NCBI GenBank assembly: GCA_950106755.1
Contig: OX467083.1
Span: 42,794,555-42,858,554 of the forward strand
Length of the DNA: 64,000 bases
Direction of reading: 5' to 3'
Source of the DNA: Climacium dendroides
Lineage: Eukaryota; Streptophyta; Bryopsida; Hypnales; Climaciaceae
In this document: piece after piece, positions 28,167 through 39,800 of the stretch
How the letters are laid out: every line of letters begins with the position of its first letter
Position numbering within the stretch: position 1 is the first letter of the stretch
Notes under the pieces: model-generated
The model's input: only the letters and a program-made list of their open reading frames with translations
What the model was told of the DNA's origin: nothing
Databases searched by the model: none
Made by a program: the position numbers and the translations under genes

Positions 28167-30515
28167 AGGACAACCTAATTTTACTATGTAGTATAATTAT
28201 CTTGTGGAAATTATCTTCTGATCTTCATTTTGAGATCATTCTTGCATACCATTTAACATTGTGGATGTAAGAGTTACTACTCTCTTACCTGCAAAAAAGT
28301 GGTACTCATTCCAATTTTTGAAGATTTAATGTTTAACTTCTTAGTGCTTCAACATCCCAATTTGGATGATGATGAGCAAGGGCTTTGTAGGCCACAAAAC
28401 TTTTCATTCATCCAAATCAATGATTGACCTTTTTTTTACTTTCTATGCAATGAATTTGATGAAATCAAGATGAACAACTTATAGTTATAAAGATACAAAC
28501 AAAACTATTCACAAATTCAAGAAACGATTACATTAAAGTACTAATGGGTTTATGTTAGATGTATGGTATCTACTAAATTTAGATATATAGTATCTATTCT
28601 AAAAGAATGGAATTAATAGGCTTATGACAAAAGAAGAAAACTAAAGGAAAGACAATAACAAAAAAGTGTCTATTACCTTCCACTTAAGATAATTCGATAT
28701 ATTCAACAAGTTTTATATTGTCAATTGTATTTTTTAGAGAAGGATAATGGTAGAGGAGAATAATACAAGTAGAATTACATTTTTGTAGTAAAAACTGAAA
28801 TTTTTGTAAATTTGTAAATTTAATTGTTCTAGAAGTTTGAAACCTTTTATAGCTTGAGTAACGAATGCTTGGAAATGTTCTACAATCTACTCAATAGATG
28901 AGATTTTGGGATTGTAAAAGGTTGTGAATTCTCGAACTATTGGAAGTATATGAACTATACCAAATCAATAGTCTAATGTGTTAAAAAAAATTAAATTATT
29001 CTTTAATTATTTTTTGAAATTATTTTTAAGAAATTATTTTCCAATTTTTTAAATTTAAAATTTAAAAAAAATTAAATTCTTGCCACCAATGCCTAATTTA
29101 GAGCAAAGAGATTTAGAACAAGCCTAAAAAGACTGTCCAATGCCCCAAAAACATCTAATGATGGTCTTTCATTGATTAGAGCCCTCCCAAATTATGTGCA
29201 AAATCAACTACTAGACATTAGATGAGTTTTCAGCCCTCTAGAGGGCTGTGAGTTTCCAATAGTTTTCAAACTACGAGAACTACCCTGTAGAGGGCCACAA
29301 CAACTTGCTAACGTGGGACAACAACTGCCACATCCAAAAAAGAGAATGAAATTTTTTTTCAACTTTTTTCTTCATTTCAAGAATGTAATTTTTTTTTATT
29401 AAATTATTTTTTGGGAACAACCGTTCACCAAAACTATGGGGGACCAACATCGGAAACAGGCCTGAAACAGCCCTCCCAACCCCCCAAAATCATCTAGTGA
29501 GATAACAAATCTACTTGTGCACTTGTGATAATTGGGTTATCAATTGCCAATATAGTACTTTATTAGTAGCTAGAGTCTATAAATTGAATCCTCAAATAAA
29601 CCCAATTCTATTCTAATTCCACCCATCATGGTCCTATTTGTAACCCTAAAAGATTTATTGTTTTGGTTGTCTAGTTAAAGATAGCAGTTGGAGTTTGATG
29701 TCACTTGAAGTTTGTTGACTTCCATATTGCATTGTTGCACTTCTTGTTCATGCCTCTCTCTATTATGTAAGGATTCAAGGCTTAAGATTATTCTACAAGT
29801 GCTTCATTTAAGAGGCACCATGACTATATATGAAGTCATTTACTTCCATATGCCTTAGTAGTTGTCTCAAACATGGCTTAACTTGAGACTTATCACAATC
29901 CAAATCCAAACTCTTCATCACATCCGTATAAGAATAAAGCAAAAAGGTCACCGAAAGATGGCTCAAGTATACTCGACCTATTTTATGATTTTGCCATAAC
30001 TAAGTAAGTTGTTGTCCTTAATAGCGACATTACGTATTGCTATTGCAACCTAAAGTTTGTTGGCTTGAGCCCTAACGCCTAGCTCATCTTTAATGTCTTG
30101 ATGTTGTTATTTGATCCTTGACCACATCTATATGGCTAAATACTACAATGTGAAGTACTTGCGCCTTGTCCCCAAACCATAATGATAATGTAACAAAGAC
30201 TACTAGCATGTAAATATAGAATCTACTTAAGCCCATAAATCTAAGAGTCATTACATATAATCTTATGTTTAGGATTACAATTAAAAACTTACTTAAAACA
30301 TCCCTTTCTCTTGTAGTGAAAGTATTCATAATTTTTTTTGTGCATTTATTCTAGATAAAAAAAATGGAACTTTGATGAAATTAAAGTGGGATTTTGAGCA
30401 TATAAATATATATGCATTTTATGCACATATAGCTTATAGAAATTATCATTGGAAAAAGTTGAAATCCATGTTCATTTATTTTAGATATACATAATATTAT
30501 GGTGCAAATTTGTAT
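28167..30515. other. AT-rich intergenic DNA
   Basis: No gene recognised. About 28335-28500 loosely resembles 47540-47700 in SOS1 intron 22 (shared TTCATTCATCCAAA and neighbouring motifs). A solitary CACTA-like right end, CCCTTTCTCTTGTAGTG, lies at about 30301-30317. Confidence 0.5.
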
Positions 30516-31455
30516 ACTACAAAAGAAAGGTGAATTTGAACCCCTAAATGCCCAAACTGCGTTTTTTGGCATTATAGCAATTTCAGGCAGCTTATTACAA
30601 ATGGAGTTTTTATTTTTTTCTTTGAAATTTTCACAAAACATGTGCCCAAGGAGTACCTTTAAGGTCCAAAAATTTTCATACCTTCTGACTACATGGTTAA
30701 AAAGTTATTGCATAATATGTCACTTTCAATGCTTGGCGGGCAGCTCGGGCAGCCCAAAAAACTTCTTTAAAACTCACTTTTTTCAAAAATTTCTTTTTGA
30801 AATTGATTGTAAAAATTTATATACACATGAGAAGCTTTGAATCATTCCATTTTGATAAGTGAGATGAAAGTTATGAGGATTTTTAGTTTGTGAGTAGGTA
30901 TGGAGTCTTTGAAAACCATACCTACTCACAAACTAAAAATCTTTATAACTTTCATCTCACTTATCAAAATAGAATGATTCAAAGCTTACCATGTGTATAT
31001 AAATTTGTACAATCAATTTCAAAAAGAAATTTTTGAAAAAAGTGAGTTTTAAAGAAGTTTTTTGGGCTGCCCGAGCTGCCCACCAAGCGTTGAAAATGAC
31101 ATATCATGCAATAACTTTTTAACCGTGTAGTCAAAGGTATGAAAATTGTTGGACCTTAAAGGTACTCCTGGGCACATATTTTGTGAAAATTTTAAAGAAA
31201 AAAAATAAAAACTCCATTCGTAATGAGTTGCCCAAAATCATAGTGTTGCCAAAAAACGCAGTTTTGCATTTAGGGGTTAAGTATAGTCCTAGTAGTATAG
31301 TCTTATAGTTTATGACTTTTTAGGATATTTTTACTAAAATTTTATTAAAAACACATGTATTTTTTGTAAATTTTTACTAAAAATCTCCTAAAAGGTCACA
31401 AATTATAAAACTAGGATACTAAGACTATACTTAAAACACACCTTTCTCTTGTAGT
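30516..31455. mobile_element. CACTA-like element with a large internal hairpin
   Basis: The left end ACTACAAAAGAAAGGTG (30516-30532) mirrors the right end CACCTTTCTCTTGTAGT (to 31455). Inside, arms of ~363 bases at 30539-30902 and 30917-31279 are inverted copies separated by only 14 bases. The arm sequence belongs to the dispersed repeat family of 33160-34017. A further segment (31280-31440) resembles the interior of the MITE at 32310-32497. No transposase is encoded. Confidence 0.75.
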
Positions 31456-32309
31456 AGTATACATTCATAATTGATACATGGGTAAAATTTAATTCTCATG
31501 CCTTCTAATGAAATGATGGATATTGTCCTATACAATTATTTTTATTATATTAATTGATTTTTTCACTACCAATCCTGATGGAATGTCAATATTTTCTAAT
31601 AAATAATTAATTAAAGTTGAAAAAGTGATTTGACAAATGTTTACATTCTAATATTTGTTTATTCTATATAGCATTTTTTTTTGCCAAAAACAATCTCCCA
31701 AAATTTTGACAACTATTTTCAAAAATATTTTTTGTTAATTTCAACCATCACGCATGATATTTAGTTTCTATTGAAAGGAAATGTAATTCAAACTCTCAAC
31801 ACATTAAGTCTTTTTAGAAAGATGATTGGTTCATAGGATTCCAAAGACAACTTAGAGTATCCAACACACAATATGAAGAGGACTTTTGGAAATTCAAATT
31901 GAAGAAATACTTTCAAAGACAATGCAATTGTAAACTTTTTCAATAAAACAATTGGCTTGTGTTTGTAAAAACAAAAAAATAATTGGCCTCATGCTTTTGC
32001 AACAATAGGATTTAGATGCTAAAGAGTACAAAATTGTTTATACTTCATAATATTCTTCCATAGTCATGACAAGCCAATACGGGTCTATTTGTATTATAAA
32101 ACAAGCAATTACATTCCAAGAGGCTTTGTCCTTGTAGGAGTTGTTTGCTTTAATTTCAAATAACTTCTATTTCATTTTTAATTTCTCCCATATATACACC
32201 TATGTCCAAGATGCATTTCCCACTACTAACATACTTCTATGGCTAGTTCTATTTGCTATAATCTTGATAGTAGAATTATTTATGCTATTACTCTATTTTG
32301 TGAAAATAA
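31456..32309. other. AT-rich spacer between two CACTA-like elements
   Basis: No gene. A 66-codon ORF at 32141-32341 encodes a hydrophobic peptide but runs into the transposon end, so I do not call it. Confidence 0.5.
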
Positions 32310-32497
32310 CACTACAAGATAAAGAGGTGTTTTTAGTATAGTCCTAATAGTCTTATAATTTGTGACCTTTTAGGAAATTTTTTATGAATTTTTTTATTGA
32401 AAAAATTTATATTTCTTGTAAATTTTTACAAAAATCTCTTAAAAGTTCATTGTAAATTATTGGACTATATTTATAACACCCCTTTTCTCTTGTAGTG
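32310..32497. mobile_element. 188-bp CACTA MITE with TAA target duplication
   Basis: The left end CACTACAAGATAAAGAGGTG and right end CACCCCTTTTCTCTTGTAGTG (last 20 bases considered) are inverted, and TAA flanks both sides (32307-32309, 32498-32500), the 3-bp target duplication expected for CACTA elements. Subterminal sequences (TAGTATAGTCC and GACTATA) are also inverted. There is no ORF. Confidence 0.9.
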
Positions 32498-32500
32498 TAA

Positions 32501-33159
32501 GCAAATCATGATTTTATCGGCTTTGTGCCAAAAAAGACAAGAGGCTTTGCATTGACAAAAGCTACAAACAAAAAGATTTGAGTAGGACCATACTAGAGTC
32601 AATATGGGGATAATGTAGCCTCCATTATGTAGGTCCTTGTTATGTTTTTAATCACTCTCATGCACTTTCTATATCCAAGATTAACTATATATTGCTTTTA
32701 ATTGTTAAAGGATGTGGATGACATCATTCTTCACTATAGAAACAAAATATGCAAATATTAGTTCAATAATTGGAGTAGTTTTGGTAATTGCCTTGGTTAC
32801 GGGGGCCTAGGCTGTGTCCTGTAATGCTTAAAGGATGTTGAAGACGAAAAGTGCTTGATGAATGACTTCATTGTTTACTGTAGAAATTTAAGAATGCACC
32901 TATTGCTTCAATAATTGAAATAATTTTGGTGACTACTTTGGTCATGGTGTCATGTCCTTTTAAGGATTAACTATAAACAACTCTATGGTTATTTTTCGGT
33001 CGATGAATGACAAAGAATCTTTCATGCAAGACTAAAGTGGAACTATTCATCTTCCAAATTTTGTGTGAAAAGGGGAGGTCTTCTATAGTACTTTGACTTC
33101 CAATGAGTGCTTTTGCATTTTTTTAACCTCTAAAGGTTTTTGAAAAAATTATTTTTGGA
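32501..33159. other. Intergenic spacer
   Basis: No gene. A direct duplication is suggested by similar phrases near 32700-32830 and 32830-32960 (AGGATGT(G/T)GA, ACTGTAGAAA, CTTCAATAATTG). Confidence 0.4.
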
Positions 33160-34017
33160 CTTATGTAACTATATGATCTTGTAGTACAGTGGTTTGTGAA
33201 GAAGTGGAAAAAATTTCAGAAATTTCTGCCACGTAGATTGCAAGATATTAGCATTTGAAGTGACAAAAACCTTTCTTTTGTCCCTGCGAAAAAATGGGCA
33301 GTTGCACTTCACAAGGTCACATTCTTATGAAAAAATGTCCAAAATGGTGGTTACTCTTTGGATTCATTCTTCAAGGCAAGTTGGCTACATGCTTGAAAAA
33401 TTTCAGATTATTTGGAGTTGTACAACACACAAGAAAAAAATAGTAAGTAGAAAGAAGTAGAGAATGATTCAAAACACTAAATTGTTAACAATTAATTTAT
33501 GGAATTGAAAAATGCCAATCCCAATGGTTGTAATGCTGTAATAAACAATCTACACCTAATATTTTTTTTCTCTTTCAAAAATATTTAAAATTGAGTAAGA
33601 TAAAGGACTTCAAAGTTTATTTGGGAGTAGGAAACCTATAATTGCCCGCAAACTACCCCAAACTAAAACTACTCATAACTTTCATCTCATTAATTGTAAT
33701 GGAATGATTTAAAGCTTTCCAAGTATATATAAATCTAGAGAACTAATTTCAAAATTCTTTTTCTTAAAAGAGTGATTTTAAAAAAAGTTTTTTTTGCGGC
33801 CTAAGTTGCCTGCTGAACACATAAAATGACATATCATACAATAACTTTTAGATCATGTAGTCAAAAGTTATGAAAATTGTTGGGCCTTAAAGCTACTCCT
33901 CGGGCACATGTTGTATGAAAATTTGAAAGAAAAATAAAATAAAAACTCCATTTGTAGCGAGCTGCCCAAAATTGCTACGTTGCCAAAAAAACGTTGTTTG
34001 GTCCTTAAGGGGTTAAG
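33160..34017. repeat. Dispersed repeat family member, near full length
   Basis: It aligns by eye over its whole length with 62893-63745, over its middle with 11866-12260, and over its second half with both arms of the hairpin at 30539-31279. Landmarks are ATCTTGTAGTAC, GATTGCAAGATATTAGCATTTG, CAAGGCAAGTTGGCTACATG, TGCCAATCCCAATGGTT, AACTTTCATCTCATTAAT and a terminal AAGGGGTTAA. There is no ORF. Confidence 0.85.
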
Positions 34018-34654
34018 CCAAAGATTCACATGACACTAAAATAGATGATTTCCATGGTCACCAATCCGTCGTTTATGAGTTAAGAGGTGTTCAGGACAAG
34101 TCAAGGGGGTTCACTTTCATGCCACATAAGAACTGAAGGATTCCAAGTTTCTGTGAGATTGAATGAAGAATCTAAGTTATACCGTGGGCCTGTTTCCACG
34201 AGGCTTATCAACTGCTACAGTACTGAACAGTACTGTAATTGCAGTTGATGTAATCATCCGAAAGTACTCCTCGCCTCTTGCATTGAAGATTCGAAGGTAA
34301 AGATCTGGAGCATCGTTACTCCAAGTCTCCAACTACCCCCAAATCTTCATTCAAACTCGTATTTGGACCGGATTCATTCCATGGGACCCAAGCCCCAAAG
34401 ATTCCTTTCTTCAGTTCTTCGGAGACATCATTCTGCCTTTCTGTTATCTAAGTCACCGTAAGATGCCGGGAATCGTCAGGATCAGTTCCCAGCATCTTCC
34501 AAGCTCATCCGCACAGCCCCACAGTGACAACAGTTGAACTTAGATGCATAGTTCGGGAAACTTTTTGAGTTTTACCGGTTAATTTCCTTCAATTTTCATA
34601 TTGAACCGGTTTTTGAAGAATTGAGTTTGGTTATTTCCTCTATTTTTTACTCAA
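34018..34654. other. Intergenic spacer
   Basis: No gene or repeat family is recognised. The GC content is higher than in the flanking repeats. Confidence 0.4.
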
Positions 34655-34775
34655 AATAGAAATTTTATAGATTTTTGTACCGGTTTTTTGCCGATGTTTT
34701 CAAATTACAACCGGGTTTTTTCCCAATTCCTCCTGCTAACTTTGAACTAGCTGCCGGTTTTTTCCGAACATTGCT
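34655..34775. repeat. Dispersed repeat, copy also at 51840-51962
   Basis: Both copies contain AAATAGAAATTTTATAGAT, TTTTCAAATT, TTTTTCCCAATTCC or the like, and CTAACTTTGAACTAGCTGCC followed by a TTTTTCCGAACA block. Function unknown. Confidence 0.8.
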
Positions 34776-34893
34776 TAGATGCTATAAGAAAGTACACATG
34801 ACTATTCTTGTGACCAAAGCTAGAGACCTACGTCTTAAACCCTACACCCAAAAAAAACCCCAAACCCCAAACAATTTCCAAAGCACACTATTA

Positions 34894-35519
34894 TTGTATG
34901 AATACTCTTATTACCAACAAGGAGGCTAAGGGGCCATGACGACTCCTTGCTTGGAAACAAGGGATCTTCTTTGACTGCATTTTTCGTAAATTCCACCTCC
35001 GCATTCCTCATAAATTTCACCCCATGAGCAGTATCTGGGTGGCACTTTGCACAATTATCTTCTAGATGTTATGGATTGAATGAAATGACGTGGTCTTCAA
35101 CGACATTAGGTGGCACCCAATGAAGCTTATGCAACGAATCTGGCTTGTGCTTATTGATTATGGGCAGATGGAGTGGGATTTAGTTTATCGTCTTTAGGGG
35201 AGAGGGGCTACTAGTGGTCAGGAGGCTAGAGAGAGGTTTGTTAAGAAGTGGCTCTGCAATGAGCTATTTGCAATGATGGTGAGTGACACGCCTTAGTGGG
35301 TCTTAGCGGATCCACGTGCCAAGTTTATCTTTCAACCTCCATAGATTGGACTGCTTTTCCAGGGAGCAGTTCCTGCCCGCCGGGCTTGCGCCCGGCTTGT
35401 AGTTTTATTTTTTGGTCTTTTGCTTTCTGTTTACTTGCAATCCCAGGCCGCTTGCGGCTGGGTTATTTTCCTCTTAGCAGTAAAAGTCTGCCTTTATTTG
35501 TGTCCCCCCAAAAAATAAA
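34894..35519 (+). mobile_element. 5'-truncated LINE (non-LTR retrotransposon) with target duplication
   Basis: A 14-base direct repeat (AAAGCACACTATTA) flanks the segment at 34880-34893 and 35520-35533. The 3' end is an A-rich tail (AAAAAATAAAA). Reading with stops ignored from about 35070 gives NDVVFNDIRWHPMKLMQRIW then LVLIDYGQMEWDLVYRL, which resembles the region after the reverse transcriptase of plant L1-type LINEs. Stops show it is a dead copy. Truncation at the 5' end is normal for LINE insertion. Confidence 0.8.
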
Positions 35520-35533
35520 AAAGCACACTATTA

Positions 35534-36827
35534 CCAATTAAAGAAAAGGACGAGCCAAGCACTCCTGTCGATGTGTCATCACCGCTTCCAACCTTGCACT
35601 GCAGTGCTCAGTGACTCATCAGAGTTCTTCGGAAGCATTCTCAATCGGGCTGGCTTCTGAGGACCACAACAGAATCAAGGTTTGCTGCTCCGTCCGGCAA
35701 ACCTTCTCTGTGGTTGTGCAGAGATCGACTCTGTCTGTTTTGGTGTTGGTTTGGGTATTGATTGATTTTGCGGGGACTGGACTTCAACTTGGAAGCTCGT
35801 GCATGGATTGATTCCTCTGCCAGCTGCTGGCGATGGAGCTTGCTGATGCGTGGAGTTTCTGTGCGAACCTCTTGGAATTTGAGGTAGCACCTGATTCCAG
35901 TCCGAGGATATTGTGAATGACAATAGTGGAGAGTTGCATCTATGTGACAGGCGTGTTGTTTCGGAGTACAAAAGGGTTCATTTGTTGCTTGCTTGCTGAA
36001 GAATTTTGTAGAATTATTTGAACTTTCGGATTTGGAATTTTTTGTCGAGGCAACCGTTGTAAAAGGTGGTCTGTGTTTGTTTTGACCTTCTGAGTCAACG
36101 ACGGACAGGAGAGGTTGTTATGTGCACGTGTGAAGTTGTAAACCGAGAATTTTTGGTGATATGGTAATGTAGAACCCGCTAAGGTGACGATTTCAGTTGT
36201 TTTTAAATTCTCTGATAAAGTTTGTGTGTCACAAAACGATTGATTGTTTTGCGAAGACGAAGTTATGTCACAAATCCAAAACAGGTGTCGTTTCCGCAAT
36301 CGTTTCCTGCTGTCCCTCTTGGGAGTTTCGTCACCTTTTTCCCCAAACCAAAAGTGTTGGGACGGAAACCCCTGGAAGCTGGACTTTCCCGATGAGTCAA
36401 TCCTCCGTACCTGTGGGTTGTATGTAAAATTTGGGGCACCGTGCCTGTCTCTTTCTCTCGTTTCTCTCTTCTGCATAGAATATGCATAAATCTTCTGGAT
36501 CCCTTTGCTTGAGGCTGAATGTAAACGAGCTGAATATGCAAGAAAATCATAAGAAAATCCTTCTCTTTCTCATGTTCAGCAGATCTGTCACTCCACACTG
36601 TACTGTAAAATAGTTTTGGTGACACTCAAACCTCTTGAAATGTTTCCACCAGGGGGTGCAACTGGATATAATTTGAATGTGCGAGAATGAAGTGTGCAGG
36701 ATATTCTAGAGTGTGATTTTAGGGAAGGTTAAAATGTGATTTTTGTGGGAATGCAGAAAGGACTACTGTGGCAGTGGTTGCGAGTGGCCCCAGTGATAGA
36801 AGTGGCCGACTAACGGCAACTGAGACA
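35534..36827 (+). promoter_or_regulatory. Upstream region and likely 5' UTR of SOS1
   Basis: There is no supportable gene between the LINE and the SOS1 start. The sequence has mixed base composition and short ORFs on both strands. It probably carries the promoter and leader, perhaps with an intron. No convincing TATA box was identified. Confidence 0.4.
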
Positions 36828-39800
36828 ATGGGATCCATGGCGCCCACGTCGTCTTCCGAGTCGGAAGAAGACGGCCCACAAGTGGCTATTCTGTTTGTAG
36901 GGGTTTCTTTATTTCTGGGCATGGCGAGTCGCCATGTTTTGAAAAGCACCCGGGTGCCCTACACTGTGGCGTTGCTTCTACTGGGCATTGGCCTGGGCGG
37001 ATTAGGTCAGTGTGTCTCTGTACTTGACTGGTGTTACGGTAACCACACCTGAAAGCGACAAGTGTGCTTTTGTTAACAAATAAAAAAGTATTCCAACTAA
37101 CCAAAGAATGCAATGTTTGGATACTGTATGCAAAAGTTTTATGGGCTCAAAGTTTTATTGGTACATGCTCTGAACTTGACACAACTTAGTTTTGATGTTG
37201 ACATGATGTACATTATCAAAAATAAAAAGGAATCCAACTTACCAAAGAATGCATTAGTTGGACACTGTATGAAGGGTTTAAGGTTTTATTGGAAAATGAT
37301 CAAAAACCAACATGAATAGCTCATGTTGAGGTCCGTGGTGTGTATGATCACAATCAAAAGGGATTACAACTTCCCAAAGAATGCACTATTCGGATACTAT
37401 ATCTGAAAATTCATTATTTGTACGTATTGTGCAAGATTTGGTGTGTTATATTCAGATTGGTGTCGCAATTTGATGTGGTTACCTTAGTTTTAGTTACCAT
37501 TGCACTGCAGTTAAAGACGAGAATCTGGAACGACAGACCGTGGTACCGTCTTTGACGTCATGGGAGTGATTTGATGGTTTTGTTTTTTCTGCCTTCCTTG
37601 GTCTCTCTCACTTGTTACAATAGGTTAATGCTTACAATTTCTTAAACTCACCCTCTCTAACGAATCTGCTTGGAGTGTGCAAGCACAGAGGGTTTAGTAC
37701 AGTATGATTTTTGTTAGTTTTGTTAAATCTCAAAATTTCGTTTGTGTGATAAAATATTTCTGGAGCGACTGAGGTGACCCACTATTGCTGCAGAATATGG
37801 TACCACTCGTGGTTTGGGTGTACTTGGGGCCAGCATTCGAATGTGTAAGTGCGCCCTCTCCTGCACTTGTTTTTTTTGTTGCCCCGCCCCTGCAAATTCA
37901 TATCTGGAAGGAGTCTCTTTTAACCTAAAGTTTTGTTTTTTTCTTTCGTGAATTGATCAGAATTGTTCTTTTGTGCAGGGTCGAATATTGATCCCAGCCT
38001 CATTTTGTTTCTGTTTCTGCCGGCCCTCCTTTTCGAAAGCTCCTTTGCCATGGACTTTCACCAGATTAAGGTAATGCTAACATGTCGCATTTTTGCTTGA
38101 TGTCATTCAGCAGAAATTCTGTTGCTTCCATCCAAAACACTTTTTCTTACTGGAGAAAGTTATGGTTCCCAACTTGCATTGGTTTTGCGATTCGAACTGA
38201 ATGGTTTGTGTTTACTTGAACGTACAGAGATGCTTTGTTCAAATGTTGCTTCTGGCTGCTCCGGGGGTCCTGATATCAACGTTTTTCCTTGGTGTAATTG
38301 TGGTTGTGAGTATTCCAGCTCTCGCTTACAATTCTCTTTGGACTTCATTCTCTCATCTGCCAATCAGTATTAATAGAATATATCGTCAGCTTCGTTAGAC
38401 TGGTGCAATTCTGGGCGTCAAAAAATTGTGTCATTGATCTTCACAAAGCTCTGAAAACTAGGACTGTTATAGATTTAAATTTCGTGGATGGTGAAACAGA
38501 AGCTGTTGCCATATAGTTGGAACTGGAGCACTGGGCTCCTGCTGGGAGGCCTGCTGAGTGCCACGGATCCAGTGGCAGTGGTGGCATTGTTGAAAGAATT
38601 GGGTGCCAGCAAGAAGCTGAGCACTCTCATTGAGGGCGAGTCTTTGATGAATGACGGGTGCGTGACATTGTTCCAGTCTCTTTGTTTAAAACCCTAACAG
38701 GTCCAAGAAGCCCAACTTAGGTCTCATATTTCTTTGAGCCAGTTTGAGTCAGTCATCTGTGAACTTTTATTTGGTTCAATTTGGGTTTTCTTTTGACCCT
38801 CTCATTTACTGTTCTTCACTGATTCTGGTGACGTAGAATATGGTCTCGTCTGAATTATATTTTTCACAATATGATCAATTGAAATGACCATTGAAATGAC
38901 CATCACCTGGAATCCGTGATCCTTCAGGGGTTTGGGTTTCGGGTTTCGATACGAGCATGTCATTTCCCATGATTGCTTTATAGGTTTGACTTGAATGGGG
39001 TATTTACATTATGTTGCCGATGAGAGGTTATGGTGGCTAGAGGACACTAATATTGTGAATTGCTGTGGATGTCAGGACTGCGATTGTGGTATTCCGTCTA
39101 TTTTTGGAGATGGTAAAGGGGCAACATTTTAGTGTTGGTGATGTGATTTCATTCCTCTGCAGGGTCGCATTGGGAGCGTAAGTGCTGCTCGAGAAACCGT
39201 TTGATTAGTCAGCTTGATTTGTTTGGAAACTTCATCTTTGAGAGATTCTTTTTATTGTGCGGAGGAAAGGAAATTCTCCAGTTATTCTGCTTCTTCTTGT
39301 CCCTTGAAATATTCATTACATGGGATACCTTCTCATTTGCTGAATGTACTCGCGCTGTGATTTGGAGCGAGGATTGTGTACGAGCTTCAGTTCAACTTGT
39401 GAGATTTACAAATTTCTGATTGGGCTTAAATGTTTTGCAGATTGGCCTTAGGACTTCTTTTCGGGATCGTCTCTGTAATTTGGGTGGGAATTGTGTTCAA
39501 TGACACCATCATCGAGATTACCCTCACTTTGACAGCCAGCTACATGGCTTTCTTTGTGGTAAAAAATCTTAACAGTTGGCGTATTTTTGTGTATTTTTTG
39601 GCTACATTCGCTTGGTGATATACCAGTAGTTTGACCCGATCGGATTTGGGCGAATGAGTAGCATCATTTTGGAGCTTTTTCCTTGGACTAGGAATGCTTT
39701 TAGTGCAGTCCAAAGTTCACTGTATTCGAAGTATGAATAGGTTGGGGTATTCGAAACAGTCATTTTAGTTGAGAGACGCTATTTGACAATTGATTTGAAA

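Noticed and set aside
30090..30641. Hydrophobic ORFs in AT-rich DNA
   Set aside because: AT-rich sequence naturally yields Phe/Ile/Leu-rich frames; they overlap transposon ends and lack any start context.
35611..36489. Several ORFs upstream of SOS1 on both strands
   Set aside because: The products are low-complexity and overlapping without family features; the region is better read as promoter and leader.
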